Source of the DNA: Sulfurimonas marina
Lineage (GTDB): Bacteria; Campylobacterota; Campylobacteria; Campylobacterales; Sulfurimonadaceae
DNA: 64,000 nt
Direction: 5' to 3'
NCBI RefSeq assembly: GCF_014905095.1
Contig: NZ_CP041165.1
Span: 2,197,035-2,261,034 of the forward strand
This document shows positions 1 through 12,931 of this stretch, one piece after another; positions within the stretch are counted from its first letter, which is position 1; every line of letters starts with the position of its first letter. Position numbers and translations under genes: made by a program. The notes beneath the pieces were generated by a model that did not search any database, had not been told where the DNA came from, and saw only the letters and a list, made by a program, of their open reading frames with translations.

Positions 1-627
1 TGGTTCATTATGTAATACAACAACTTCAGCACCTAATTCTTCAAGTACCGTCGGCCCAACTTTATATGCTGCACCGTTAGCAGCATCAAGAACGATTCTC
101 ATCCCCTGCAATGTCAACTCTACAGGAAAAGAGTTTTTAAGTTGAACAATATAACGACCAACGACATCATCTATTCTTTTTGCTTTTCCTATCTCTTTTC
201 CGGTAACCTGAGCTTCTTGTATCTTTTCATCGTTAAAATATATATCTTCAATTTTTTGTTCTACTTCAGAGGGAAACTTATCTCCGTGGGCATCAAAAAA
301 TTTAATACCGTTGTCTTCAAATGAATTGTGAGAAGCAGAGATCATAATTCCGGCATCACAGCGCATATTCTCTGTAATAAAGGCAATAGCAGGTGTCGGC
401 ATTGGACCAATTTGGATAACATCGTATCCGATAGCTGTTAATCCACATACGATCGCATTTTCGATCATATATCCGCTTTTACGTGTATCTTTTCCAACTA
501 AGATCTTATTTGTAACCGATTTCTCTTTTAAGTAGATACCTGCTGCCATTGCAACACGCATCGCTACCTGAGCACTTAAAAAGCCGCCAGCCTCACCACG
601 TACACCATCCGTTCCAAATAATTCCAT
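1..627 (-). CDS. glmM: Phosphoglucosamine mutase GlmM, partial (N-terminal 209 residues)
   Basis: This enzyme converts glucosamine-6-phosphate to glucosamine-1-phosphate in the cytoplasm, on the way to UDP-GlcNAc for peptidoglycan and LPS. The gene runs off the left edge of the window, so only about half of the usual ~445 residues is visible. The start [14 protein letters not shown] is the family's standard opening. The phosphoserine loop reads [12 protein letters not shown], which puts the catalytic Ser near residue 99. The family usually has SASHNP, so the Pro after Asn is Ser here, a small variation. The start codon is the ATG at 627. A ~200-nt gap separates it from the divergent rpsT. The assignment is secure; the C-terminal metal and sugar loops cannot be checked. 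Confidence 0.95.
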   Translation of the reverse strand, partial: MELFGTDGVRGEAGGFLSAQVAMRVAMAAGIYLKEKSVTNKILVGKDTRKSGYMIENAIVCGLTAIGYDVIQIGPMPTPAIAFITENMRCDAGIMISASHNSFEDNGIKFFDAHGDKFPSEVEQKIEDIYFNDEKIQEAQVTGKEIGKAKRIDDVVGRYIVQLKNSFPVELTLQGMRIVLDAANGAAYKVGPTVLEELGAEVVVLHNEP

Positions 628-785
628 CGTTTTTATCCTAGTTTTAATACTTTTTTATCATTATATCTGTTAGTTTGTTAGATTTCAAAGTTTAAAAAAC
701 ATAATTTTTTCAATTTTAAAATCCCTGTTTTCTGTAAAGATAGATATTTTAACACCACTTAACTTAATTTTAATTATTTTTAAGG

Positions 786-791
786 TAAAAT
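786..791 (+). promoter_or_regulatory. Candidate -10 element for rpsT-prfA
   Basis: TAAAAT lies about 35 nt upstream of the rpsT start, preceded by a T-rich stretch and no clear -35. That is the usual look of sigma-70 promoters in Campylobacterota. An AAGAAGGA ribosome site follows 6-8 nt before the ATG. Called by eye only. Confidence 0.45.
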
Positions 792-824
792 TTCGCACTT
801 AAATTCCCAAGAAGGATAAAACAA

Positions 825-1085
825 ATGGCAAATCACAAGTCATCAGTTAAGAGAATTCGCCAAACTATCGTTCGTGCTGAACGTAATCGTTTCTACAGAA
901 CTCGTCTTAAAAATATCGTTAAAGATGTTCGTGCTGCAATCGATGCAGGGAACAAAGAAGAAGCTGCTGCTGCATTAAAAGTAGCTAACCAACAAATTCA
1001 CAAATTTGTAAGCAAAGGTATTCTTAAAAAAGAAACTGCTGCTAGAAAAGTAAGCCGTCTACACAAAGCTGTAAACGCTATATAA
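825..1085 (+). CDS. rpsT: 30S ribosomal protein S20
   Basis: S20 is a small helical protein that binds 16S rRNA in the body of the 30S subunit. The 86-residue product starts [13 protein letters not shown] and is rich in Lys, Arg and Ala throughout ([12 protein letters not shown]), as expected for bS20 and of normal length. A good AGAAGGA ribosome site precedes the ATG. prfA starts 12 nt after the stop, so the two are almost certainly co-transcribed. Codon choice is typical of a highly expressed gene. The assignment is secure. Confidence 0.97.
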   Translation: MANHKSSVKRIRQTIVRAERNRFYRTRLKNIVKDVRAAIDAGNKEEAAAALKVANQQIHKFVSKGILKKETAARKVSRLHKAVNAI

Positions 1086-1097
1086 GGCTAACTCCAC

Positions 1098-2165
1098 ATG
1101 TTAGCAGATAAACTTACTCCGTTTATCAATCGCTATGATGAACTTAGCAAATTGCTAAGTTCACCTGATATCACTTCTGACATCAAAAAGATGACAGAAC
1201 TTTCAAAAGAACAATCTTCACTTTTACCAATCGTAGAAAAAGCAAAAGAGTATCAAGCACTTGTTCAAGAGATTGCAGATTCTAAAGAGATGCTGGCAGA
1301 TCCTGAAATGGCTGAAATGGCTAAAGAGGAGCTCAAAGAGTTAGAACCTCAAGTACCTGTTTTAGAAGAAGAGATCAAAATGCTTATGCTTCCAAAAGAT
1401 CCAAATGATGATAGAAATATTATTATAGAGCTTCGTGCCGGAGCCGGTGGTGATGAAGCTGCTATCTTTGTTGGAGATATGTTTGATGCATATACTCGTT
1501 ACGCCGAACTTAAAGGTTGGAAGATCGAGATAATGAATACATCTGCTTCTGAAGCAGGTGGATACAAAGAGGTTGTTGCACTTATTAAAGGTGAGCAGGT
1601 TTATAGTAGATTGAAGTATGAAGGTGGAACACACCGTGTTCAACGTGTTCCGGCAACAGAATCACAGGGTCGTGTACATACATCGGCAATTACAGTAGCA
1701 ATTATGCCTGAAGTTGATGATGTTGAGATTCAGATCAATGAAAATGATCTTAAAATCGATGTTATGCGTTCAAGTGGTTGTGGTGGTCAATCTGTAAATA
1801 CTACAGACTCTGCTGTACGTATCACTCACTTACCAAGTGGTATAGTAGTAACCAACCAAGACCAAAAATCTCAGCATAAAAATAAAGAAAAGGCTATGAA
1901 AGTATTGAAGTCTAGACTTTATGAGTTAGAGATGCAGGCACAACAATCTGAAAATGCAGCTGAGCGTGCTGCACAAGTGGGGACAGGTGACAGAAGTGGT
2001 CGTATTCGTACATACAACTATCCTCAAAACCGTATAAGTGATCATAGAATTAACTTAACGCTTTATAGATTAAATGAGATTATGGGTGGTGGTCTTTTTG
2101 ATGAGATTATCGATCCGCTAATCGCAGATACTCAAGCTAAAATTGTTGAAGCGGCTGGGCTTTAA
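1098..2165 (+). CDS. prfA: Peptide chain release factor 1
   Basis: RF1 recognises UAA and UAG stop codons in the ribosomal A site and triggers release of the finished protein. The 355-residue length is normal. The codon-recognition tripeptide PAT is at residues 185-187 ([15 protein letters not shown]), which marks RF1 rather than RF2. The peptidyl-hydrolysis motif GGQ is at 229-231 ([14 protein letters not shown]). The Cys just before GGQ is commonly Ala in other bacteria. The gene follows rpsT by 12 nt and converges on dapF with a 27-nt gap. The assignment is secure. Confidence 0.97.
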   Translation: MLADKLTPFINRYDELSKLLSSPDITSDIKKMTELSKEQSSLLPIVEKAKEYQALVQEIADSKEMLADPEMAEMAKEELKELEPQVPVLEEEIKMLMLPKDPNDDRNIIIELRAGAGGDEAAIFVGDMFDAYTRYAELKGWKIEIMNTSASEAGGYKEVVALIKGEQVYSRLKYEGGTHRVQRVPATESQGRVHTSAITVAIMPEVDDVEIQINENDLKIDVMRSSGCGGQSVNTTDSAVRITHLPSGIVVTNQDQKSQHKNKEKAMKVLKSRLYELEMQAQQSENAAERAAQVGTGDRSGRIRTYNYPQNRISDHRINLTLYRLNEIMGGGLFDEIIDPLIADTQAKIVEAAGL

Positions 2166-2192
2166 GCCTCAGCTCTTCACATTCTTACGAAT

Positions 2193-2954
2193 TTAAATTT
2201 CCCAATCCGTTTCAAACGTCTTTTTAACTCTACCTTTAAACGTAATTGTTTGTCCATTATATCCAAGATATAAAGTATCTTTACTTGTAGGATACACTTC
2301 AATGTTGTTTTGTACTTTTTCTTCCAAATAAGCTCTATAAAAACACGCAGACATGCCTGTACCGCAAGCTAAAGTTTCATCTTCAACACCGCGTTCATAT
2401 GTACGAACATTTAAATTTCCATCTTCAGTAACACTACAAATATTTACATTTGCATTATAAATAAATCTAAGCTCTCTAGCTTCTTCAATATCAAACTCTT
2501 CTACATCATCTTGCAGGCATATTAAGTGGGGTACACCTGTATTAATCAGCCACCAAGTTTTTCCATTATACTCTATTGCTTGATCAATAATCTCAGGAGG
2601 TGTAAGCTCACTTAAAACCATCCCCTCTTTTGGACTATTATCGCTTACTTCAGCATTGATTACACCTGCACCTGTTAAAAAACTCATTTTTTGTGGAGCT
2701 AAATCATTATTGTAAGCATAGTGTGCACATGCACGGCTTCCGTTTCCACACATATCTGCATGACTTCCGTCTGAGTTGTAAAACTCCCATTCGAAATCAT
2801 ATTTTTCATGAGGTACTACTACGATCAAACCATCAGCACCAATCCCGTCTTGACGATGGCATAACTCACGAGCAAGTTCATTACGCTCTTTTTTAGAATC
2901 ATCATGAAAGATTACAAAATCGTTTCCATTTGCACTATATTTAGCTATACGCAT
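2193..2954 (-). CDS. dapF: Diaminopimelate epimerase
   Basis: This cofactor-independent epimerase turns LL-diaminopimelate into the meso form used for lysine synthesis and peptidoglycan cross-links. The two catalytic cysteines are present: Cys69 in MCGNGSRAC and Cys197 in ETLACGTGMSAC. The start MRIAKYSANGNDFV is the classic family opening, and 253 residues is normal to slightly short. coaE lies 11 nt upstream on the same strand and the speE-like gene precedes that, so the three form a minus-strand unit. The assignment is secure. Confidence 0.96.
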   Translation of the reverse strand: MRIAKYSANGNDFVIFHDDSKKERNELARELCHRQDGIGADGLIVVVPHEKYDFEWEFYNSDGSHADMCGNGSRACAHYAYNNDLAPQKMSFLTGAGVINAEVSDNSPKEGMVLSELTPPEIIDQAIEYNGKTWWLINTGVPHLICLQDDVEEFDIEEARELRFIYNANVNICSVTEDGNLNVRTYERGVEDETLACGTGMSACFYRAYLEEKVQNNIEVYPTSKDTLYLGYNGQTITFKGRVKKTFETDWEI

Positions 2955-2965
2955 TGGTTCCTCTC

Positions 2966-3565
2966 CTATTTATTGTATATCTTTTTAATCTTCTCTACAA
3001 AAAGTTCCACTTCGTTTTGCAGATGTTTAAGATCTTTTGAATTATCAATCACCCAAGTAGCACGTTTTTTCTTCTCTTCGATCGGAAGTTGCGAAGCTAT
3101 TCTTCTTCGTGATTCCTCTTCACTATACCCATTACGTTTCATAAAACGCTCTAGTTGTAAGTCACTCGGAGTATATACTACGACACTATCTTTTATATCG
3201 TAGTTATTATTTTCAAAAAAGAGGGGAATATCGATCAGATACGGGAACTTAAAACTATCCTGTTTTTCACTCTGTTTTTCTATCTCAGCTTTGATCTTTG
3301 GATGTAGAAACTCTTCAAGTTTTTGTTTTGCCTCAGGTGTTGCAAAAATATAAGCACCCAACTTTGGACGATCAACTTTATTTACACCTTTAACATACTC
3401 TTCACCGAAAGTCTCTTTGACCCACTGGGATGACGCATCAAGTATCTTGTGTGAAATGGTATCGGCATCAATAACCCTCATGCCGTTTAAAGCGAGCAAA
3501 GAAGCAACAGTGCTTTTACCTGTTGCAATACCACCAGTTAACGCAATGGCATATTCGAATGCCAT
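2966..3565 (-). CDS. coaE: Dephospho-CoA kinase
   Basis: This enzyme phosphorylates the 3'-hydroxyl of dephospho-CoA, the last step of coenzyme A synthesis. The Walker A loop is GGIATGKSTVA near residues 11-21, followed by the family's IDADTISHKIL. Its 199 residues are normal. The start ATG overlaps the stop of the upstream gene by one base (TAATG), which points to translational coupling. dapF follows 11 nt after the stop. The assignment is secure. Confidence 0.95.
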   Translation of the reverse strand: MAFEYAIALTGGIATGKSTVASLLALNGMRVIDADTISHKILDASSQWVKETFGEEYVKGVNKVDRPKLGAYIFATPEAKQKLEEFLHPKIKAEIEKQSEKQDSFKFPYLIDIPLFFENNNYDIKDSVVVYTPSDLQLERFMKRNGYSEEESRRRIASQLPIEEKKKRATWVIDNSKDLKHLQNEVELFVEKIKKIYNK

Positions 3566-4116
3566 TAGTTTTTAATAATTCCTAAATATTCTTTACGGAT
3601 ATAGTTACCCATAGCAAATGCTGCCGGATGAACATCAGAATTATAATAATTTAAATTATCTAACATATCTGCACGATGTAAGATAATGTCTGCCGTTGGA
3701 TGGTACGCTTTTGAAGCAAGTAATGCAGTTTCACAGTTACCTAAGTTGTATGGCATAATGATTTTTGCATATTTCCCTAAAATCTCCATCATTTGCTTGT
3801 TAGCATCTACATCATCTAAAGACGGATGTTTTGTTACAAGTAAACCCTCTTCGTTTAAAACACGGTTATAGTGTGCTAAAACAGCAGCGTCGCTATCAAG
3901 TTCTGAGATAACAACATCGTAAGCGTTATCTGCAACATCTCTTAAAAGATTAATATTTGCAGAGATTACATCACAATCAATCCCGTCATGTTTCTCGATT
4001 TCACCAATCATACCGCTTGCATTATCACTAATAATCAGTACTTTCTTTGGATCTTTATGTGTACATAATGGTACATGTACCATCATTTCGTTGTAAATAA
4101 ATTCTTTTGTATTCAT
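3565..4116 (-). CDS. Short spermidine synthase-like protein (SpeE family)
   Basis: The 183-residue product resembles the C-terminal Rossmann part of Helicobacter SpeE as I remember it: CTHKDPKKVLIISD aligns with the SAM/MTA-binding strand, LLVTKHPSLDDV with the central strand, and YYNSDVHPAAFAM with the end of the protein. The family normally has an extra N-terminal beta domain of roughly 80 residues, which is missing here. No longer in-frame start is visible upstream, where the sequence runs into a hairpin. It may still transfer aminopropyl groups, or have become a different putrescine-binding or regulatory protein. The coding strand and coupling to coaE (1-nt overlap) are clear; the catalytic role is inference. 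Confidence 0.7.
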   Translation of the reverse strand: MNTKEFIYNEMMVHVPLCTHKDPKKVLIISDNASGMIGEIEKHDGIDCDVISANINLLRDVADNAYDVVISELDSDAAVLAHYNRVLNEEGLLVTKHPSLDDVDANKQMMEILGKYAKIIMPYNLGNCETALLASKAYHPTADIILHRADMLDNLNYYNSDVHPAAFAMGNYIRKEYLGIIKN

Positions 4117-4137
4117 TATATATTTTCCTTCAAAATA

Positions 4138-4215
4138 GACTTATAAGCTTAGCTTAAACAAGGGGCTCAGACCGCAGGGAGGATTCGTCCCCGTTTTAAG
4201 TTAAGATTATAAGTC
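4138..4215. repeat. 78-nt imperfect inverted repeat / structured RNA candidate
   Basis: Arms beginning GACTTATAA and ending TTATAAGTC pair over about 22 positions with a few mismatches. The GC-rich apex contains GGGGCTCAGACCGCAGGG then GATTCGTCCCC. Both outer edges carry a TATAA word. It sits between the starts of the divergent speE-like gene and the DUF2892-purM pair, so it could be a 5' leader of speE (22 nt before its ATG), a small RNA, or a palindromic repeat. I could not match it to SRP RNA, 6S RNA, tRNA or a riboswitch class. Confidence 0.6.
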
Positions 4216-4269
4216 CTTTAAACCCACCGCGATTTTATCTACTTTTGGATTAATTTTACTTAATATTGA

Positions 4270-4275
4270 TATAAT
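4270..4275 (+). promoter_or_regulatory. Candidate -10 element for DUF2892-purM
   Basis: A consensus TATAAT 28 nt upstream of the ATG at 4304, with an AT-rich upstream stretch and no obvious -35. The ribosome site is a weak TAAAGGTA. Called by eye. Confidence 0.5.
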
Positions 4276-4303
4276 TACAAAATATTTAAGCTAAAGGTAT
4301 AAA

Positions 4304-4501
4304 ATGGACTTAAACAAAGTTAGAAAATTTTGTAGAGTGTTTCGTATAGTTGTTGGACTTGCACTGATTATTACAGGTGTTATTTTAGATAATGCATGGT
4401 TCTACCTAGGTGTTATTCCATTACTTGCTGGACTTACAAACTTTTGTCCCCTTTGTATCGTTACAAAAAAATGTGATTTACCACAAGATAAGCAGGATTA
4501 A
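4304..4501 (+). CDS. Small DUF2892-type inner-membrane protein
   Basis: The 65-residue product carries two short hydrophobic segments (about residues 12-28 and 30-46) followed by [11 protein letters not shown]. The family usually has a similar CPLY-type motif after the second helix, as in the membrane tail of E. coli YgaP. No rhodanese domain is attached. The function of stand-alone DUF2892 proteins is not established. The three cysteines near the end could be redox-active, but that is speculation. It ends 2 nt before the purM start, so it is co-transcribed with purM. Family call moderately sure. Confidence 0.75.
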   Translation: MDLNKVRKFCRVFRIVVGLALIITGVILDNAWFYLGVIPLLAGLTNFCPLCIVTKKCDLPQDKQD

Positions 4502-4503
4502 TT

Positions 4504-5502
4504 ATGAGCCAAATTTCTTATAAAGACGCAGGTGTAGATATAGATGCTGGAAACAGCTTTGTTGAGAATATTAAACCATTAGTAAAAGCTACTAGAGTTG
4601 AAGGTGTAATGGGTGGTATTGGTTCATTTGCAGGTGCATTTGAACTACCTAAAGGGTTTAATGAGCCTGTAATGCTTGCAGCGACTGACGGTGTAGGTAC
4701 AAAGCTAAAATTAGCAATTGACAGCGGTATTCATAATACTGTAGGTATTGACTTAGTTGCTATGTGTGTAAATGACCTTATCTGTAATTTCGGTACACCT
4801 TCATTTTTCCTAGATTACTATGCTACAGGTAAACTTGATGTTGAAATCGCTACAAACGTTGTAGCAGGTATTGCTGAGGGTTGTAAACAAAGCGAATGTG
4901 CATTAATCGGTGGTGAAACTGCTGAAATGCCTGGTATGTACTCTGAAGACGATTATGACCTAGCCGGTTTTGCAGTTGGTGTAGCTGAGAAGTCTGAAAT
5001 GGATAGAGTAAGTCTTGTAAAAGCAGGACATAAACTTATCGCTCTTCCATCTTCAGGATTACACTCAAATGGATTCAGCTTAGCTAGAAAAGTACTGTTT
5101 GAGAAAATGGGAATGAAATTTGAAGATGATTTCAATGGTAAACCGTTAATCGAGACTCTTTTAACTCCGACAAACATCTATGTAAAAACATTTAAAGCGC
5201 TTAAAAACGAGATCGTTGCTATGGCACACATCACAGGCGGTGGAATCGTAGAAAACCTTCCACGTGTACTTCCTGAGAACTTAATGGCAGAAGTAAAAGA
5301 AGACGCTGTCAAAGTTCTTCCAATCTTTGAGCTAATGAGTGAGCACGTTGCACGCAATGAGATGTTTAGAGCATTCAATATGGGTGTAGGTATGATACTT
5401 GTTGTTGAAGAATCTAACGTTGATAAAGTTTTAGCTACAGCTCCTGGTTCTTACCTTGTAGGTGAGATCAAAGAGGGCCCAAGAGAAGCTAAACTCGTAT
5501 AA
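4504..5502 (+). CDS. purM: Phosphoribosylformylglycinamidine cyclo-ligase (AIR synthetase)
   Basis: This ATP-dependent enzyme closes the imidazole ring to make AIR in de novo purine synthesis. The family landmarks are all visible: [13 protein letters not shown] at the start, [36 protein letters not shown] and [15 protein letters not shown]. The 332-residue length is normal. A hairpin with a T-rich arm follows the stop at once, so purM closes its transcription unit. The assignment is secure. Confidence 0.97.
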   Translation: MSQISYKDAGVDIDAGNSFVENIKPLVKATRVEGVMGGIGSFAGAFELPKGFNEPVMLAATDGVGTKLKLAIDSGIHNTVGIDLVAMCVNDLICNFGTPSFFLDYYATGKLDVEIATNVVAGIAEGCKQSECALIGGETAEMPGMYSEDDYDLAGFAVGVAEKSEMDRVSLVKAGHKLIALPSSGLHSNGFSLARKVLFEKMGMKFEDDFNGKPLIETLLTPTNIYVKTFKALKNEIVAMAHITGGGIVENLPRVLPENLMAEVKEDAVKVLPIFELMSEHVARNEMFRAFNMGVGMILVVEESNVDKVLATAPGSYLVGEIKEGPREAKLV

Positions 5503-5507
5503 TCAAT

Positions 5508-5533
5508 AGAAAAGCCTTTTAAAAGGTTTTTCT
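5508..5533 (+). terminator. Rho-independent terminator after purM
   Basis: Arms AGAAAAGCC and GGTTTTTCT (one G-T pair) enclose TTTTAAAA. The T-rich second arm serves as the run of U. It lies 6 nt after the purM stop. Confidence 0.7.
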
Positions 5534-5682
5534 AACTCCCTATTTCCTTTTCCTACTCTAACTATTAATTCCATTCAAATACTTTTATCGATCTAAAATA
5601 TATCTACTATATCTCATCTAAGTTCTTATTACTATTTTATTTATTATGATTGATTTTGTTTTCAATTGAAAAGAGAAAAGAG

Positions 5683-5702
5683 TGTCACCCAAAAGGGTGA
5701 CA
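5683..5702 (-). terminator. Rho-independent terminator of the FadL-like gene
   Basis: A perfect 8-bp stem, TGTCACCC and GGGTGACA, with a 4-nt loop. Read on the minus strand it is followed by a T/C-rich tract (CTCTTTTCTCTTTT). It lies about 37 nt past the stop of the outer-membrane protein gene. Confidence 0.8.
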
Positions 5703-5738
5703 GATAAAGAAAGGAGAATTTCTTTTTGCTAGCTAATA

Positions 5739-6965
5739 TTAGAAAGCGAAGTTAACTTGTGCACTTACACCAGTTTGGCTATGTTTAACTGTCATGTCAC
5801 CAGCACCACCACCAAATGCAGCATTAAAGTTTTCGTATGTATTTGTTACTTCTGGAGCATAAGTTAATCCTAAGTCTAAAGAAGTAACTTCACTTACATT
5901 ATATGTAGCACCGATTGCATAATGAGATTCAACAATTGCAGGGAAACCTAAAAGATTAAATGTGTTAACAACACCTGCAGCTAAATTAGCTGAATTAGCA
6001 CCAGCATAAGTTTGTTCACTAATTGGACTAGATGCATAATTATAACCAGCTCTTAAAGCCCAAGAATTTGTAGCATATTCATAACCAATTGCAATTACAT
6101 TTTGATCATCCCATTCAAAATCTTCATAACCTTTACATGATGACCATTTGATTTGTTTATAATCGATTGCTACAGTATGTTCACCCATTGCGTAAGATGC
6201 ACCAATACCAATCTCTGCAGGAGTTGACAATTTATCATTAGTGTATCCAGCACCACCTGTAAAAGGAGTAACTACAGCATCAAACCCTTTGTATTGCATA
6301 TCGATTTGAGATTTATATACAGCACCAACAGTTAAACCAGACATTTCGTAAGATAAACCAAGATTATAACCAAATGCTAAATCTTGGGCAATCCCCATTC
6401 CAGTATTACCACCAAAATTATAGTTAATATCTAAAGCACCATATTGTAAAATTGGAGTAACTGCTACGCTAAAACTATCCATTTTGTATGCTAATGGAAG
6501 ACCAAATTGCATAAGTTGAAGGTTTGTAACCATTTGTAATTGAGTATCTGTTGCAGCATCAGCATCACGATAATCTGTACCCATACCAGCAGTACCCCAA
6601 ATACCTACACCCATATAAAAGTTATCTGTAACTTTTGATGCTATAGAAACTGAAGGAATAACATTCATATCAGCTGCACTTGTATTTGTAGCAGTCGTAC
6701 CACCAAGACCTGTCATATCATTTGTATTTTTAACATCTGGCATAAATAATGTACCACCAAATGAAACTTCAGTACCTTTAACAGAAGTAATTAAAGCAGG
6801 ATTCACTAGAGCTGATTCAGCACCATGAGTCATACCTATACCAGTACCAGCCATACCACGAGCTTTTGCTCCCACACCGATTAAAGCAGAACCGTTTGTT
6901 GCGAATGCAGATGTTGCACCTAGAGCTAAAGCAGCTACTACTGCTAATTTGATTGTTTTTTTCAT
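5739..6965 (-). CDS. Outer-membrane protein of the OmpP1/FadL/TodX family
   Basis: FadL-family barrels carry hydrophobic molecules such as fatty acids or aromatics across the outer membrane. The 408-residue product opens with a clear signal peptide (KKTIKLAVVAALALGATSAFA, about 22 residues). The mature N-terminus has the family pattern GVGAKARGMAGTGIG followed by ESALVNPALI, and the protein ends in Phe (VNFAF) like other barrels assembled by BamA. AAGGGGAGAAA makes a strong ribosome site. It stands alone with its own promoter and terminator, suggesting strong expression. The substrate cannot be told from the sequence. Confidence 0.88.
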   Translation of the reverse strand: MKKTIKLAVVAALALGATSAFATNGSALIGVGAKARGMAGTGIGMTHGAESALVNPALITSVKGTEVSFGGTLFMPDVKNTNDMTGLGGTTATNTSAADMNVIPSVSIASKVTDNFYMGVGIWGTAGMGTDYRDADAATDTQLQMVTNLQLMQFGLPLAYKMDSFSVAVTPILQYGALDINYNFGGNTGMGIAQDLAFGYNLGLSYEMSGLTVGAVYKSQIDMQYKGFDAVVTPFTGGAGYTNDKLSTPAEIGIGASYAMGEHTVAIDYKQIKWSSCKGYEDFEWDDQNVIAIGYEYATNSWALRAGYNYASSPISEQTYAGANSANLAAGVVNTFNLLGFPAIVESHYAIGATYNVSEVTSLDLGLTYAPEVTNTYENFNAAFGGGAGDMTVKHSQTGVSAQVNFAF

Positions 6966-7021
6966 TTTCTCCCCTTAAGAGCTTTTAAATATAGAAACAA
7001 GAGTTTGTTTCGATTGCAGTC

Positions 7022-7027
7022 ATTATA
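7022..7027 (-). promoter_or_regulatory. Candidate -10 element for the FadL-like gene
   Basis: TATAAT on the minus strand about 57 nt upstream of the start, with a TTGAGT-like -35 word 15 nt before it, a short spacing. Called by eye. Confidence 0.5.
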
Positions 7028-7435
7028 TGTGATAAAATTTTAACTCAACCTTAATAGAAAGAATATAAGTATAAAAAAATATTATATTAATAGTTATTAA
7101 AACAGCTAAATATTTGAAATATTATAGATTTGTATAATGATATATTATTATTAGTAGTAAAAAAGGATAGATATTAAACAATTTTATAGAATTTATCAAA
7201 AAAATAAAACAGTTACTTATAATATAAATTTGTGATAATTTTTTAATAATGTGCATTTTTGTAACATTATTATCACAAAAAACATATATATACCCTAATT
7301 ATAGACCAAAATATAATAAAAATAATCAAAGAGACAAAAATAATAGAAGTAAAAGGGTAAAAGTAAGTATATAAATAGTTAGTGATTAAGTAAAAAATGG
7401 ATTGATAAGATAGATTAGAATGGATAATTGATCCG
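7028..7435. other. Gene-free AT-rich stretch between the FadL-like gene and 5S rRNA
   Basis: About 400 nt of very AT-rich sequence with stop codons in all frames and no tRNA or clear hairpin. It holds the 3' trailer of the rRNA operon (minus strand) and the upstream region of the FadL-like gene. Loose GATAAT/ATTATT words occur around 7134-7155, but I would not call an operator from them. Confidence 0.6.
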
Positions 7436-7553
7436 AACTAGGCAGCGACCTACATTCCCACACCTGAAAGATGCAGTATTATCAGCGATGAGAGGCTTAG
7501 CTTCTGGGTTCGGAATGGGGCCAGGCGTTTCCCTCTCTCTATAGCCACCTAGA
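7436..7553 (-). rRNA. rrf: 5S ribosomal RNA
   Basis: Read on the minus strand it begins TCTAGGTGGCTATAGAGAG and contains the conserved CCATTCCGAACCCAG and GTGGGAATGTAGGTCGC. The ends TCTAGG and CCTAG pair to close the molecule. It lies about 145 nt past the 23S end, as the last gene of the operon. Ends are good to a few bases. Confidence 0.92.
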
Positions 7554-7673
7554 CAAGATCAAGTGTAAAAGTATTGTTTGATACTCTTACAGTTGACCTT
7601 TAAGATCATAGATAAGAAGATTAAAAAAGTTAAAGTCAACTAAACAACTCAAGGATTACTTCATTTAATGATA

Positions 7674-7696
7674 TACACTAAATAAGGTAGTGAAGC
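7674..7696 (-). repeat. 3' arm of the 23S rRNA processing stem
   Basis: This 23-nt segment is complementary, with one mismatch, to 10598-10620 on the other side of 23S. The shared core is TAAATAAGGTAGTGAAGC. Paired in the precursor transcript the two arms form the long stem that RNase III normally cuts in bacteria. They fix the mature 23S ends to within about 10 nt. Confidence 0.8.
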
Positions 7697-7699
7697 TTT

Positions 7700-10597
<2,898 letters not shown>

Positions 10598-10620
10598 GCT
10601 TCACTACCTTATTTAATGTA
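10598..10620 (-). repeat. 5' arm of the 23S rRNA processing stem
   Basis: The partner of 7674-7696. It sits just upstream of the 23S 5' end in the 16S-23S spacer. Confidence 0.8.
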
Positions 10621-10760
10621 TCTCTACACTAAACTCAGTAGTCCTTGTAATTGTAGTTATTTAGTTGTTGACTTTAACAATGTTAATTTAATGATCGTTT
10701 TGGTTTAAAAACCAAATATAAACTCTCATTTGAAAGCTTATATTTGATTTTTTACAAAAA

Positions 10761-10837
10761 TGGTGGGCCTACCAGGACTTGAACCTGGGACCTCACCCTT
10801 ATCAGGGGTGCACTCTAACCAGCTGAGCTATAGGCCC
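10761..10837 (-). tRNA. tRNA-Ile (anticodon GAT)
   Basis: A 77-nt cloverleaf with acceptor GGGCCTA pairing TAGGCCC, discriminator A and an encoded CCA. The anticodon loop reads CTGATAA, giving GAT. The T loop GTTCAAGTC is intact. It is the only tRNA in the 16S-23S spacer. In many bacteria, tRNA-Ala(TGC) accompanies it. Confidence 0.97.
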
Positions 10838-10966
10838 TTGTACACTTGTAATTCTAATGAACTTAGATCACTGAAAACTAAGCAAGAAGAGACAAGAAAT
10901 AATACTTTGTTGAATCGTGAGATTCTTTAGTGAGCCAATCAAACGAATGATTGCTCTTTACTCTAG

Positions 10967-12485
<1,519 letters not shown>

Positions 12486-12703
12486 GAATTGTTTAATCTT
12501 TAGCCCAAGATTTAAAAATCATTGGCTTTATCTTAAAGTTATCTACTAACCTATTAAAAGTTAATAGACGGTTGTTGTATTATTAGTTATTATCTCAAGC
12601 TCTCGCTTGCTTAGTTTTCAATGATCTCAAACGTTAATCAGTAGCTTCAACTCGAAGTACCTCTGACCCTCTTTCGATGGCCTCTCATCGTTTGTGGACG
12701 GGA

Positions 12704-12709
12704 ATTATA
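12704..12709 (-). promoter_or_regulatory. Candidate -10 element of the rRNA operon promoter
   Basis: TATAAT on the minus strand, followed after 1-2 nt by a GC-rich discriminator (TCCCGTCC) that breaks the AT-rich surroundings. GC-rich discriminators are typical of stringently controlled rRNA promoters. The leader to 16S is about 210 nt. No convincing -35. Confidence 0.6.
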
Positions 12710-12931
12710 GGAGAAGTATACTTAGAAGAAGCTTAACTATTTGGGGAATTGGAAATAAATTTGCAAATTTGTTTCTTTTAGAATTTCAATCTATATAAAA
12801 TAGTAATAATAATATCTATAAATACCATCTTATATTATAATGTATAGATATTAACATCTATGTTGCTACCTGTTTACCTTTTCGCTATAAAATTCTTTTT
12901 AAATTCATATTTCGTATATAAAGGAATAAAT
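12710..12931. other. Divergent intergenic stretch between the rRNA operon and the Bax-inhibitor-like gene
   Basis: AT-rich and without a gene. It contains a TATAAT at 12836-12841 that is a plausible -10 for the plus-strand gene at 12932, and upstream promoter sequence for the rRNA operon. The 5' leader of 16S continues from 12486 to about 12700. It contains CATTGGCTTTA at 12516-12526 on the plus strand; read on the minus strand the AGCCAAT there could pair with ATTGGCT just past the 16S 3' end, a weak processing stem. Confidence 0.5.

Noticed and set aside
4138..4215. Possible SRP RNA, 6S RNA or tRNA
   Set aside because: The SRP tetraloop/asymmetric loop core (GGAAGGAAGCAGC-like) is absent, it is too short for 6S RNA, and no cloverleaf forms.
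7134..7155. Fur-type box upstream of the FadL-like gene
   Set aside because: The GATAAT-like words are imperfect, lack symmetry and sit in a stretch almost entirely of A and T.
12860..12931. Longer N-terminus for the Bax-inhibitor-like protein
   Set aside because: No ribosome site for the earlier ATG, whereas the ATG at 12932 has AAGGA and matches family N-termini.
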